DNA from: Hydrogenophaga sp.
GTDB taxonomy: Bacteria > Pseudomonadota > Gammaproteobacteria > Burkholderiales > Burkholderiaceae_C
Length of the DNA stretch: 64,000 nt
Reading direction: 5' to 3'
NCBI RefSeq assembly: GCF_019264445.1
Contig: NZ_JAHVAB010000029.1
Span: 24,565-88,564 of the forward strand
Part shown: one piece after another, positions 1-8,751 of the stretch
How positions within the stretch are numbered: position 1 is the stretch's first letter
Layout: each line of letters begins with the position of its first letter
Translations under genes and position numbers: made by a program
Notes under the pieces: generated by a model
Told to the model about the DNA's origin: nothing
The model's input: only the letters and a program-made list of their open reading frames with translations
Database searches by the model: none

Positions 1-1
1 C

Positions 2-1651
2 GCACGCAAGGCGGCGGCCAAGGCCGAGCGCGACCTCGAAATCCACATCGGTCCGCTGGAGAACCCGGCGCAGGCCGACGGCATCGCCGAGCTGTTCCGC
101 GACATCCCGGGCCTGGGCACGGTGGAAGCCCTGCCCTGCGACCTCAACACCAAGCGCGTCTGGCGCGCCCGCACCAGCGCCAGCGATGGCGACCTGATGG
201 ACCTGTTCACCTTCCACGTGGGCAAGGACGACATCCGCATCGTGGACAACACCGTGAGCGAACCGGTGGCCGCCGTTGCGGCCGTGACCCTCGGCGCCGA
301 TGGCGGCGAGGTGCTCGTGGGCACAGGCTTCCCGAACCCCACCACCGAAGGCCGCGACTACGGCTTCTTTGAAGGCGCTCCCGGCGTGCCCGAGCGCGCC
401 ACGGCCGCCACGGCAGCCACCGACGGCACCCCCGCACCCAAGGCGGCCCCCAAGGCGGAAGCCCGCGCACCGGCCGGCGCTGGCCTGGAATCGAGCACGC
501 TGCGCGTCTCGGTCAGCAAGGTCGACCAGCTCATCAACCTGGTGGGCGAACTCGTCATCACCCAGGCCATGCTCGCGCAGAAGAGCCGCGAACTCGACGA
601 CGGCGCCAACCAACCGCTGCTGGCGGGCCTGGCCGACCTGGACCGCAACACCCGCGACCTGCAGGAAGCGGTGATGTCGATCCGCATGATTCCGATGTCG
701 GTGGTGTTCAACCGCTTCCCGCGCATGCTGCGCGACCTCGCCAGCAAGCTGGGCAAGAAGGTCGAGCTCGTCACGCAGGGCGAGTCCACCGAGCTCGACA
801 AGGGCCTGGTGGAGAAGATCACCGATCCGCTCACCCACCTGATCCGCAACAGCTGCGACCACGGCATTGAAATGCCCGAAGACCGCCGCGCCAAAGGCAA
901 GACCGAACACGGCACGATCACGCTGTCGGCCACGCACGAAGGCGGCTCGATCCTGATCGAGGTGCGCGACGACGGCAAAGGCCTCTCGCGCGAGAAGCTG
1001 CTGAAAAAGGCCCGCGAGAAAGGCATCGACGCGCCCGACTCGATGACCGACAGCGAGGTCTGGAACCTGATCTTTGCCCCCGGCTTCTCGACCGCCGAAG
1101 AGGTCACCGACGTCTCCGGGCGCGGGGTCGGCATGGACGTGGTCAAGAAGAACATCGCCGCGCTCAACGGCACGGTGGAAATCGATTCGGCCGAAGGCTT
1201 CGGCATGCGCGTCTCGGTGCGCCTGCCGCTCACGCTGGCCATCATGGACGGCATGTCCGTGCGCGTCAGCGACGAGGTGTACATCCTGCCGCTGTCCAGC
1301 GTGATCGAGTCGTTCCAGATCAAACCCACCGACATCAACACCATGGGCCAGGGCGCCCAGGTGGTGAAGGTGCGCGACGAGTACATGCCCGTGGTCGAAC
1401 TGGAGCGCGTGTTCCAGGTCCCGCGCTTCGAGTTCAACGGCACCAGCCCCATCATGGTGGTGGTGGAAGCCGAAGGCTCTCGCGTGGCGCTCATGGTCGA
1501 CGAACTGCTCGGCCAGCAACAGGTGGTGATCAAGAACCTGGAGTCCAACTACCGCAAGGTGCCCAACGTCTCGGGCGCCACGATCCTGGGCGACGGCAAG
1601 GTGGCGCTGATCCTGGACACGTCTGGACTGGTGCGCCGTTCGCGCCACTGA
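2..1651 (+). CDS. cheA: Chemotaxis histidine kinase CheA (5' partial)
   Basis: This is the C-terminal 549 residues of CheA, the cytoplasmic kinase that phosphorylates CheY and CheB in response to MCP/CheW arrays. The frame is open to the window edge, so the HPt phosphorylation domain lies upstream and is not seen. Visible in order are an N-terminal alpha/beta segment, an Ala/Pro-rich linker (about nt 380-480), the P3 dimerisation helices (from about nt 494), the ATPase domain with N-box NSCDHGIE and G-boxes DDGKG and GRGVGMDVV, and a C-terminal CheW-like P5 domain. A GTG at 122 is an internal codon, not the start. cheR, cheD and cheB follow closely on the same strand, so this is a chemotaxis operon. 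Identification is firm. Confidence 0.95.
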   Translation, partial: ARKAAAKAERDLEIHIGPLENPAQADGIAELFRDIPGLGTVEALPCDLNTKRVWRARTSASDGDLMDLFTFHVGKDDIRIVDNTVSEPVAAVAAVTLGADGGEVLVGTGFPNPTTEGRDYGFFEGAPGVPERATAATAATDGTPAPKAAPKAEARAPAGAGLESSTLRVSVSKVDQLINLVGELVITQAMLAQKSRELDDGANQPLLAGLADLDRNTRDLQEAVMSIRMIPMSVVFNRFPRMLRDLASKLGKKVELVTQGESTELDKGLVEKITDPLTHLIRNSCDHGIEMPEDRRAKGKTEHGTITLSATHEGGSILIEVRDDGKGLSREKLLKKAREKGIDAPDSMTDSEVWNLIFAPGFSTAEEVTDVSGRGVGMDVVKKNIAALNGTVEIDSAEGFGMRVSVRLPLTLAIMDGMSVRVSDEVYILPLSSVIESFQIKPTDINTMGQGAQVVKVRDEYMPVVELERVFQVPRFEFNGTSPIMVVVEAEGSRVALMVDELLGQQQVVIKNLESNYRKVPNVSGATILGDGKVALILDTSGLVRRSRH

Positions 1652-1707
1652 ACACCCGGGTCCACGCCCCTTCCTGGCGCCCCACGCATCTCCACAGTCA
1701 GGACACC

Positions 1708-2598
1708 ATGCTGCTGCAAACCCCCTCCCCGAAGCGCTCCAGCCTGCCCACGGGCCGGGTGAGCGCACCCGCTGGCGACGACGGCCCGCTCACCGAAGGT
1801 CGCGAGTTCGTCTGGTCCGACGCCGACTTCTCGCGCATCAAGGCCCTCATCTACAAGAAGGCGGGCATCAGCCTGCACGACGGCAAGCACGCCATGGTCT
1901 ACAGCCGCGTCTCGCGGCGCCTGCGCGAAACCGGCTACGACAGCTTCAAGAGCTACCTCGACTGGCTCGAGCAGCACGACGGCGCCGAGTGGCAGGAATT
2001 CATCAACGCGCTGACCACCAACCTCACCGCGTTCTTTCGCGAGCAGCACCACTTCGGCATCCTGCACGACCTGCTGGCCACCAAACGCACGCAGGCCTGG
2101 CGCATCTGGTGCTCGGCCGCGTCCACCGGCGAAGAGCCGTACTCGATCGCCATGACGGCCACCGAAGCCCTCGGCACGTCGGGCTCGTTCCAGATCGTCA
2201 ACAGCGACATCGACACCAAGGTGCTGGCCACCGCGCAGCGCGGCGTCTACAAGGCCGATGGCGTCAAGGGCCTGAGCCCGGAGCGCCTGCAGCGCTTCTT
2301 CATGCGCGGCAAGGGCAGCAACTCCGGCCTCATGCGCGTGAAGCCCGAGTTGCAGAAGCACATGGAGTTCCAGAGCGTCAACCTGATCGAGAACCTGCCG
2401 TTTCGCGAGCCGTTCGACGTCGTGTTCTGCCGCAACGTGATGATCTATTTCGATGCCGGCACGCAGCGCGCGGTGCTCGAGCGCATCCACCGCGTGATGA
2501 AGCCCGGCGGCATGCTGTTTGTGGGCCACGCCGAGAATTTCAGCGACGCCCGCAACCTCTTCGCCCTTCGCGGAAAGACCGTGTATGAGCGCATTTGA
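1708..2598 (+). CDS. cheR: MCP glutamate methyltransferase CheR
   Basis: CheR (296 residues) transfers methyl groups from S-adenosylmethionine to glutamates of chemoreceptors. The sequence shows an N-terminal helical CheR domain, the conserved TNLTAFFRE segment, the SAM-binding segment WCSAASTGEEPYSIA and the FCRNVMIYF motif typical of the family. The ATG at 1708 is preceded by CAGGA. The 3' end overlaps cheD by 14 bp, which suggests translational coupling. The MCP at 8752-10500 ends in a WxxF-type tail that may dock this enzyme. Confidence 0.95.
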   Translation: MLLQTPSPKRSSLPTGRVSAPAGDDGPLTEGREFVWSDADFSRIKALIYKKAGISLHDGKHAMVYSRVSRRLRETGYDSFKSYLDWLEQHDGAEWQEFINALTTNLTAFFREQHHFGILHDLLATKRTQAWRIWCSAASTGEEPYSIAMTATEALGTSGSFQIVNSDIDTKVLATAQRGVYKADGVKGLSPERLQRFFMRGKGSNSGLMRVKPELQKHMEFQSVNLIENLPFREPFDVVFCRNVMIYFDAGTQRAVLERIHRVMKPGGMLFVGHAENFSDARNLFALRGKTVYERI

Positions 2599-3241
2599 CG
2601 TTGCCCCTGCCCGGGCCCCGGTGCGCACCTCGCGCCTGGACGCCCTCAAGGCGCGCCCACCCAAGCCGGGCGAGGCCAGCTTTTTCTACCACGACCACCA
2701 CTTCAAGCACGACGCCGTGAAGGTGCTGCCCGGCGAGTACTACGTGACCGCCGAAGACCTGATGGTGATGACCGTGCTGGGCTCGTGCATTGCGGCCTGC
2801 ATCTGGGACCCGCGCGTGCGCGTGGGTGGCATGAACCACTTCATGCTGCCCGATGGCGGCAGCGACACCAGCGGGCGCTACGGCTCCTACGCCATGGAAT
2901 TGCTGATCAACGAAATGATCAAGCTCGGTGCGCGGCGCGAGCACATGCAGGCCAAGGTGTTTGGGGGCGGCCAGGTGATGCACACCTTCACCACCATGAA
3001 CGTGGGCGAACGCAACACCGCCTTTGTGCTGGACTACCTGCAGACCGAGCGCATTGCCGTCATTTCCAAGGACGTGCTCGACATCCATCCGCGCAAGGTC
3101 TGCTACTTCCCGGCCACCGGCAAGGCCATGGTCAAGCGCCTGGCGCATTCGCACCCCGAGACACTGGAGACGCAGGAACGCAAGAGCAGCGCCGTGGTGG
3201 CTGCGAAGGCCGTGGCAGGTGGCTCGGTCGATCTGTTCTGA
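2585..3241 (+). CDS. cheD: Chemoreceptor glutamine deamidase CheD
   Basis: CheD (218 residues) deamidates glutamines of chemoreceptors to glutamates, making them substrates for CheR. The family signature is present: [13 protein letters not shown] contains the catalytic Cys, and GGMNHFMLP contains the catalytic His. I chose the ATG at 2585, which overlaps the cheR stop region. A longer in-frame reading from 2519 would run inside cheR with no family similarity. A basic N-terminal extension of about 60 residues precedes the core. The neighbour order cheR-cheD-cheB is common in Burkholderiales. Confidence 0.93.
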   Translation: MSAFDVAPARAPVRTSRLDALKARPPKPGEASFFYHDHHFKHDAVKVLPGEYYVTAEDLMVMTVLGSCIAACIWDPRVRVGGMNHFMLPDGGSDTSGRYGSYAMELLINEMIKLGARREHMQAKVFGGGQVMHTFTTMNVGERNTAFVLDYLQTERIAVISKDVLDIHPRKVCYFPATGKAMVKRLAHSHPETLETQERKSSAVVAAKAVAGGSVDLF

Positions 3242-3254
3242 GGGAGACAACAAC

Positions 3255-4346
3255 ATGGCAAAAATCAAAGTGGTGGTGGTGGACGACTCGGCGCTCGTGC
3301 GCAGCCTGCTCACCGAAATCATCAACCGCCAGCACGACATGGTCTGCATCGGCGCGGCCAGCGACCCGCTGGTGGCGCGCGAGATGATCCGCGAGCTCAA
3401 CCCGGACGTGATCACGCTGGACGTGGAAATGCCGCGCATGGACGGCCTGGAATTCCTGTCGCGCCTGATGCGCCTGCGCCCGATGCCGGTGGTGATGGTC
3501 TCCACCCTCACCGAGCAGGGTGCCGAGATCACGCTGCGCGCACTCGAAATGGGCGCGGTCGACTTCGTCGCCAAGCCGCGCATTGGCGTGAGCAGTGGCC
3601 TGAACGAGCTCGCGGGCGACATCGTCGACAAGATCCGCGTGGCCGCCGCCGCGCACGTGAAGCGCCTGCCCGGCGGCCCCGCCCCCAGCGCGGCGCCTGT
3701 GGCCAGCGGCGCACCCGCTGCACCGCGCGCGCCGCTGCCGCGCGTGTCCACCGAAAAGATCATCTGCATCGGCTCCTCCACCGGCGGCACCGAGGCGATA
3801 CGCGAAGTGCTGGTGCCCATGCCCGCTGACGCGCCCGCCATCGTGATCACCCAGCACATGCCGCCGGGCTTCACCACCAGCTTTGCCAACCGCCTGGATT
3901 CGCTCTGCCGCATCCGGGTGGCCGAGGCGCGCGATGGCGAGCGCATCCTGCCCGGCCACGCCTACATTGCGCCCGGCGGTCGCCAGTTCCGCATCGACCG
4001 CAGCGGCTCGAACTACGTGGCGGTGGTGGAAGACACCGAGCCCGTCAACCGCCACCGCCCGTCGGTCGAGGTGCTGTTCAAGTCGGCCGCTCGCATACTG
4101 GGTCCCAATGCTTTGGGCATCATGCTCACCGGCATGGGTGCCGATGGCGCCCAGGCCATGCGCGAGATGAAAGACGCCGGCAGCTACAACTACGTCCAGG
4201 ACGAAGCCAGCTGCGTGGTGTTCGGCATGCCGCGCATGGCCATTCAACACGGGGCTGCCCACGAGGTGCTGCCCCTGAACCAAATTGCGCCGGCGGTGTT
4301 GGCCCGCCTCGCCAATGCCCCCGCCGGTGTGAGACACCGGATATGA
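3255..4346 (+). CDS. cheB: Chemotaxis protein-glutamate methylesterase CheB
   Basis: CheB (363 residues) removes methyl groups from chemoreceptors when phosphorylated by CheA. An N-terminal receiver domain holds the acidic pair VVDDS and phospho-acceptor Asp56 ([11 protein letters not shown]). After a Pro/Ala linker (about 140-162) comes the esterase domain with Ser175 (IGSSTGG), His201 (ITQHMPPGF) and Asp297 (LTGMGADG), the expected triad. The start at 3255 has AGGGAG upstream and leaves a 13-bp gap after cheD. The frame is open further upstream inside cheD, but that part does not resemble CheB. Confidence 0.96.
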   Translation: MAKIKVVVVDDSALVRSLLTEIINRQHDMVCIGAASDPLVAREMIRELNPDVITLDVEMPRMDGLEFLSRLMRLRPMPVVMVSTLTEQGAEITLRALEMGAVDFVAKPRIGVSSGLNELAGDIVDKIRVAAAAHVKRLPGGPAPSAAPVASGAPAAPRAPLPRVSTEKIICIGSSTGGTEAIREVLVPMPADAPAIVITQHMPPGFTTSFANRLDSLCRIRVAEARDGERILPGHAYIAPGGRQFRIDRSGSNYVAVVEDTEPVNRHRPSVEVLFKSAARILGPNALGIMLTGMGADGAQAMREMKDAGSYNYVQDEASCVVFGMPRMAIQHGAAHEVLPLNQIAPAVLARLANAPAGVRHRI

Positions 4347-4374
4347 CGCCAACGGTCATCGCTTCGGAGTTTTC

Positions 4375-4899
4375 ATGTCTTTCTCCCTGATCTCCCGCCG
4401 CGCGCTCCTGCTGGGCGCGGGCCTGGCACTGTCTGCGCTGTCCCTGTCCGCTGCGGCAGACGGCCTGTCCGCCCCCAAGGGTCGCGTCATCCTCACCGTT
4501 TCGGGCCAGCTGGGCGCGACCAACCGGGCCAGCGAAGCCGTGTTCGACATGGCCATGCTCGAAGCCTTGCCACAGCACAGCTTCACCACGCGCACCCCCT
4601 GGTACGACCGCCCCGTGAAGTTCACCGGCCCGCTGCTCTCCGACCTGCTGGCCGCCGTCAAGGCGAAGGGCAAGACCATCAACGCCACGGCCATCAACGA
4701 CTACACCATCCGCATTCCGTTCGACGACGCCCAGGAACACGGTGTGATCGTCGCGCGCCTGCTCGACGACCAGCCCATGGCGGTGCGCGACAAGGGGCCG
4801 CTGTTCGTGGTCTATCCCTTTGACAGCAAGGCCGCGCTGCGCTCCTCGGTCTACTACGAACGCTCGATCTGGCAACTCAAGCGCATGAGCATCGAATGA
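4375..4899 (+). CDS. Periplasmic SUOX-fold-like (molybdopterin oxidoreductase-like) protein, Cys-free
   Basis: A 174-residue exported protein with an N-terminal signal peptide ([21 protein letters not shown]). The mature part resembles the small proteins usually annotated as molybdopterin-dependent oxidoreductase (Oxidored_molyb/SUOX-type fold), for example in the segments [16 protein letters not shown] and FVVYPFDSK. It contains no cysteine at all, so the molybdenum-ligating Cys of sulfite oxidase-type enzymes is absent. A binding or sensory role is therefore more likely than catalysis; this is inference. Its stop codon overlaps the start of the downstream hybrid kinase (ATGA at 4896-4899), so the two are probably a coupled sensor pair. 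The family call is from memory of similar proteins. Confidence 0.7.
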   Translation: MSFSLISRRALLLGAGLALSALSLSAAADGLSAPKGRVILTVSGQLGATNRASEAVFDMAMLEALPQHSFTTRTPWYDRPVKFTGPLLSDLLAAVKAKGKTINATAINDYTIRIPFDDAQEHGVIVARLLDDQPMAVRDKGPLFVVYPFDSKAALRSSVYYERSIWQLKRMSIE

Positions 4900-7154
4900 A
4901 CAAAAAACCCTCCGGCTTCGCCGCCTGGCGTCCCAGACACTGGACGCTGGCGATCACCGTCCTGCTGCTCGTCACGCTCACTCCGCTGGGCTGGCTGCAG
5001 TGGCGGCAGTGGCAGATGCTGCAGGACACCGATGCACGGCAGGTGGACTCCATCATGTGGCAGGCCTACCAGCTCGAGCGCGAGCTGGGCCACCTCGAAC
5101 AGGTGGTGCTGGAAGCGGACAAGCCCAACTCACGCATGGCCCCCGAAGACCTGCAGGAGCGGTATGAAATTTTTCTCAGCCGCATCAACCTGCTGCGGGA
5201 CATTCCACGCCGCGACCTGCTCGAAGCCTGGGGCGGTTTTGACGCCACGCTGCGGCAGATTGACGAATTCAAGAACCTGACCGACCCGATGTTCCGCGAC
5301 CCGAGCCGGCTGATGGCCGACCGCGCCGCGCTGGCCAGCGTGCACGCCGCGGCAGATGCCATCGCGCCGGCCTTGAGCGAACTCACCCGCGAGGCCAACC
5401 GCGCGGTGGCGCGCTTCGTGGACGAGCGCAACAACCAGCTGCGCCGCCAGGGGATGTTGCTGATCGCGCTGGCGACGATCCAGGTCATCGCCATGCTGCT
5501 GTTCGTCACGCTCCTGGTGCGCCAGATCCGCCAGCAATGGCGCCAGTACGCCAACCTGCAGACCCTGAGCAAGGAGCTCGCGCGCGCACGCGACCAGGCC
5601 GAAGCCGCCAACCAGGCCAAGAGCGTCTTCCTGGCGAACATGAGCCATGAAATCCGCACGCCATTCCAGGGCATGCTGGGCATGCTCAAGCTGCTGGAAG
5701 ACACGCGCCTGAGCAGCGAACAGCGCGACTACATCCAGACTGCCAGCGACTCGGCCCAGCACCTGCTGGGTGTGGTCAACGACATCCTGGACGTCTCCAC
5801 CATCGAGTCCGGCACGCTCACGCCCGGGCCGGTCAACCTGGCGGCCATGGCGCACGAGGTGACCAACGTGCTCGAACCCCTGGCCAGCGACAAGGGCGTG
5901 AAGATGAGCTGCCTGTGCGAAGACGGCCTGCCGGCCTGGGTGCTGGCCGACCCGACGCGCGTGCGCCAGATTCTGTACAACCTCGTGAGCAACGCCATGA
6001 AGTTCACGCAGCAAGGCAGCATCGAGGTGATCCTGGAGCCCGACCGCGCGCGCAAGGACGGCATCCGCATGACGGTGCAGGACAGCGGCATCGGCATGGA
6101 CGCGGCCACCGTCGCCAACCTGTTCACCCGCTTCTACCAGGCCGACAACACGCTGCGCCGGCGCATTGGCGGCTCGGGCCTCGGGCTGGAGATTTCGCGC
6201 ACCCTCGCCCGCATGATGGACGGCGACATCACCGTCTCGAGCACGCCGGGCAAGGGTTCCATTTTTGTGGTGACGCTGCGCCTGCCGCCCACCACCGCGC
6301 CCGCGGTCGACGCCATCCTGCAGCTGGACGACGAGGCCTGGGAGCGCCGGCGCACGCCCACGCGCCGGCTGCGCCTGCTGGTGGCCGAAGATCACCCGGT
6401 CAACCTCAAGTACCTCAACCTGTTGATCAACCGCATGGGCCACGAGGCCGTGTTCTGCGAGAACGGTTTTGAAGCCCTGCAGATGCTCAACCGCGAGACC
6501 TTTGACGCGGTGCTGCTGGACTACCACATGCCCGTGCTGGACGGCATCGCCACGGCCGCCGAGATCCGCCTGCTGCCCTCGCCCGCCGGGCAGGTGCCGA
6601 TCATCATGGTGACGGCCGATGTGGTGAACGACACCAAGGAAAAAGCCCTGGCCGCCGGTGTCACGCAATTCGCGCCCAAGCCCATGCAGGAAGCCGACCT
6701 GCGCCGCGCGCTGCGGCGCTGCGGTCTGCTCGAAGGCAGCGCCGACACCTTGCCCGCGCCGCTGGAAATGCCCGCGCGCCCCACGCGCAACGTGCAGCAG
6801 CTCGTCGATGCCCAGGTGCACGCCGAGCTCATGGAAATGATGCCGCGCGAGATGTTCGAGCAGCTGCTGGACATGCTTTTCAAGGGCCCGGAGGGCACCG
6901 CGCTGGTGCTGCAACAAGCCCTGGTCGATGAAGACCTGGAGGCCATCGTCTACCAGGCGCACCGCCTGAAGGGTTCGTGCATGTTGATGGGTTTGCGTGC
7001 GCTGGTGGCGGTGGCCGCGGACATCGAGAAATCGGGTCAGGCCGGCGACATGCGCACGCTGCGCGACTTGCGCGAAACGCTCAACGTGGACATTCGCGAC
7101 ACCATGGCGGTCTTGCCCGGCCTGCTGCGCAACGCGGCGCCAGCCGCTGCCTGA
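4896..7154 (+). CDS. Hybrid sensor histidine kinase with receiver and HPt domains
   Basis: A 752-residue membrane-bound multistep phosphorelay kinase. Transmembrane helices lie at about 17-36 and 187-208 and enclose a helical periplasmic sensor region of about 150 residues. A coiled coil (about 210-245) leads to the HisKA domain with His251 (MSHEIRTP). The ATPase domain spans about 350-465 ([27 protein letters not shown]). A receiver domain at about 492-610 has acceptor Asp542 ([11 protein letters not shown]), and a C-terminal HPt domain has His689 (AHRLKGSC). The gene is coupled by a 4-bp overlap to the periplasmic protein upstream, which may supply the signal. No output regulator is adjacent, so the final target is unknown. 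Closeness to the che operon does not prove a motility role. Confidence 0.9.
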   Translation: MNKKPSGFAAWRPRHWTLAITVLLLVTLTPLGWLQWRQWQMLQDTDARQVDSIMWQAYQLERELGHLEQVVLEADKPNSRMAPEDLQERYEIFLSRINLLRDIPRRDLLEAWGGFDATLRQIDEFKNLTDPMFRDPSRLMADRAALASVHAAADAIAPALSELTREANRAVARFVDERNNQLRRQGMLLIALATIQVIAMLLFVTLLVRQIRQQWRQYANLQTLSKELARARDQAEAANQAKSVFLANMSHEIRTPFQGMLGMLKLLEDTRLSSEQRDYIQTASDSAQHLLGVVNDILDVSTIESGTLTPGPVNLAAMAHEVTNVLEPLASDKGVKMSCLCEDGLPAWVLADPTRVRQILYNLVSNAMKFTQQGSIEVILEPDRARKDGIRMTVQDSGIGMDAATVANLFTRFYQADNTLRRRIGGSGLGLEISRTLARMMDGDITVSSTPGKGSIFVVTLRLPPTTAPAVDAILQLDDEAWERRRTPTRRLRLLVAEDHPVNLKYLNLLINRMGHEAVFCENGFEALQMLNRETFDAVLLDYHMPVLDGIATAAEIRLLPSPAGQVPIIMVTADVVNDTKEKALAAGVTQFAPKPMQEADLRRALRRCGLLEGSADTLPAPLEMPARPTRNVQQLVDAQVHAELMEMMPREMFEQLLDMLFKGPEGTALVLQQALVDEDLEAIVYQAHRLKGSCMLMGLRALVAVAADIEKSGQAGDMRTLRDLRETLNVDIRDTMAVLPGLLRNAAPAAA

Positions 7155-7187
7155 ACGAGGACGGCGGCGCGCCGCCCAGGCGGGCGA

Positions 7188-7910
7188 TCAGACGCGTTCG
7201 CTGATCAGGCTGCCGGCTTCCAGGGGTGCCAGGCTGCTGTTGCCATGTTCGTCGTAGGCCACCACCTGTTCGGCGGCCATCGGTTCGGCCATGGCCACGG
7301 CATCGGACTGGACGGCCTCGGCACCCCCACCAACTTGCGACTGGCCGGGAAGATCTGGCAGCGGCAACGGCTGTGGTGCGCTGCGCGAGGCCCGCTCGGG
7401 CACCGGCAGTTTGCGCGGGATCAGGGAAGCGGCCACGGCCGACAGATCGGGGGCGGTGTCGCTCTGCGTGCCGGGCAGCTCGCTGCCTTTGGGCGGCTCG
7501 ATGCCCAGCGCATTGCCCACCACGGCCGCGCTGGCTTCCCACATGCGCGAGAGCACGCTCTGCAAGTGCTCCACCGCCTGTTTGTCCTTCGCCCTGGCCT
7601 GCTCGGCGGCCTGCGCCGCCTCCTGCTTGAGCTTGCGCTGCGCGACCGGATCTTGCGGCGCGGGCGCGCCGGCCGCTTCAGCGGGCAGGGAAGGCGCTCC
7701 GTCGGCCGCCGCGCGCTGCGACGAGCCTGCCGCCGCATCGGGGGTGTGCGGCTGCGCGGCCCGGCCGTCGCGGCCAAAGCCCATCTGGGTCTTGGCGTCG
7801 TTGCCACCCGCCTGGACGGGCTGCACGGCAGACACCGGTGACACCGGCGCGACCGCAGTCGACACCGGGGTCGGCCAGGACACGGGCGTGGTGCTTGAGA
7901 TGTTCAGCAT
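7188..7910 (-). CDS. Hypothetical protein with sigma-28 type promoter (motility regulon candidate)
   Basis: A 240-residue protein I do not recognise. It is rich in Ala, Pro, Ser, Val and Gln, with low-complexity ends and a central charged helix (about 90-130, QRKLKQEAAQAAEQARAKDK) likely to form a coiled coil. There is no signal peptide or membrane segment. The composition recalls disordered flagellar accessory proteins such as FliK-like hook proteins, but no signature supports that. The start at 7910 is backed by AAGGGGAAG just upstream. A strong sigma-28 type promoter lies 57 bp upstream (7967-7993), placing the gene in the late flagellar/chemotaxis regulon. It is convergent with the hybrid kinase, with a gap of about 33 bp. 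Confidence 0.75.
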   Translation of the reverse strand: MLNISSTTPVSWPTPVSTAVAPVSPVSAVQPVQAGGNDAKTQMGFGRDGRAAQPHTPDAAAGSSQRAAADGAPSLPAEAAGAPAPQDPVAQRKLKQEAAQAAEQARAKDKQAVEHLQSVLSRMWEASAAVVGNALGIEPPKGSELPGTQSDTAPDLSAVAASLIPRKLPVPERASRSAPQPLPLPDLPGQSQVGGGAEAVQSDAVAMAEPMAAEQVVAYDEHGNSSLAPLEAGSLISERV

Positions 7911-7966
7911 GGGCTTCCCCTTAAGGCAGCCACCGGGCAGAAACAGGCCCGGTGTTCTTGTTCGGG

Positions 7967-7993
7967 TTTTCGGCGCCCTGCTGGAGAACTTGA
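7967..7993 (-). promoter_or_regulatory. Sigma-28 (FliA) type promoter of the 7188-7910 gene
   Basis: Read on the minus strand, the -35 element is TCAAGTTC and the -10 element is GCCGAAAA, separated by exactly 11 bases. The enterobacterial FliA consensus is TAAAGTTT-N11-GCCGATAA, so the -10 differs at one position and the spacing is exact. The ATG of the target is 57 bp downstream, with nothing else between. Confidence 0.7.
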
Positions 7994-8037
7994 GCGCTAT
8001 TTTTCAACCCCCGCCGCGCGCGGGCAGGCGGTCGGCT

Positions 8038-8556
8038 TCAGACCCCGCCGGTGGGGTGGGTGGGGTCGACCCAGAGCACCTGCTCGGGCTTCTCGACCGG
8101 CTCGATGTCCAGGTTCACGGCCACCGCCTGGCCGTCGCTGCGGCACAGCACGCACTCCAGCACCTCGGTCGGGCTGGCGTTGATTTCCTGGTGGGGCACG
8201 AAAGGCGGCACATAAATGAAGTCGCCCGGGCCGGCCTCGGCGGTGAACTCCAGGTGTTCGCCCCAGCGCATGCGCGCGCGGCCTTTCACCACATAGATCA
8301 CGCTCTCCAGCGGGCCATGGTGGTGGGCTCCCGTCTTGGCGTTGGCGTGGATGGTCACGGTCCCGGCCCAGAGCTTTTGTGCACCCACGCGCGCGAAGTT
8401 GATGGCGGCCTTGCGGTCCATGCCGGGGGTGGATGGCACGTTGCCATCGAGCTGGTTGCCGGGGACCACGCGCACGCCGTCGTGCTTCCAGGCGGGCGCA
8501 GGCCCGTGCCCTTCGTGGTGGTGGTCGTCGTCGTGATGCGGGTGGTCGTGGGCCAT
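8038..8556 (-). CDS. Cupin-domain protein with His/Asp-rich N terminus
   Basis: A 172-residue single-domain cupin. The N terminus (residues 1-20) is a run of His and Asp that could bind metal. The beta-barrel core shows cupin motif 1 (HANAKTGAHHHGPLESVIYVVKG), with its metal-ligand His cluster and Glu, and motif 2 (PGDFIYVPPFVPHQEIN). Such proteins are commonly annotated as uncharacterised RmlC-type cupins; substrate and reaction are not predictable. The gene is divergent from the MCP at 8752. Confidence 0.85.
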   Translation of the reverse strand: MAHDHPHHDDDHHHEGHGPAPAWKHDGVRVVPGNQLDGNVPSTPGMDRKAAINFARVGAQKLWAGTVTIHANAKTGAHHHGPLESVIYVVKGRARMRWGEHLEFTAEAGPGDFIYVPPFVPHQEINASPTEVLECVLCRSDGQAVAVNLDIEPVEKPEQVLWVDPTHPTGGV

Positions 8557-8655
8557 GTGGTCGGTCTCCTGGGTCGTGGTGGGCGGCGCCAGTGGCCGCC
8601 CGCAGCGCGTGCGTGCATTCGTGCACGTTCGTCACACCTATTCTCACGCCGTCGT

Positions 8656-8682
8656 TCAAGTTTGAACTGGAGCGGGCGATGA
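8656..8682 (+). promoter_or_regulatory. Sigma-28 (FliA) type promoter of the MCP-cheW operon
   Basis: TCAAGTTT and GGCGATGA are separated by exactly 11 bases. This matches the FliA consensus TAAAGTTT-N11-GCCGATAA at 7 of 8 and 6 of 8 positions. It lies about 70 bp upstream of the MCP start. The -35 region also sits in a small inverted repeat, GTTCAA-GT-TTGAAC. The same TCAAGTT core occurs in the promoter at 7967-7993, which strengthens both calls. Confidence 0.72.
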
Positions 8683-8751
8683 CAGGATCACGAAAACCCT
8701 CGTTCGCCCATAAAACATGGGCTCCCTGCGTCTCGTCGACCCCACAGGATC

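Noticed and set aside
122..124. GTG as start of cheA
   Set aside because: The frame is open and family-like upstream to the window edge, so this is an internal valine codon.
5130..6962. 610-codon open frame antisense to the hybrid kinase
   Set aside because: Shadow of a clearly conserved kinase; low-complexity His/Val/Gly composition.
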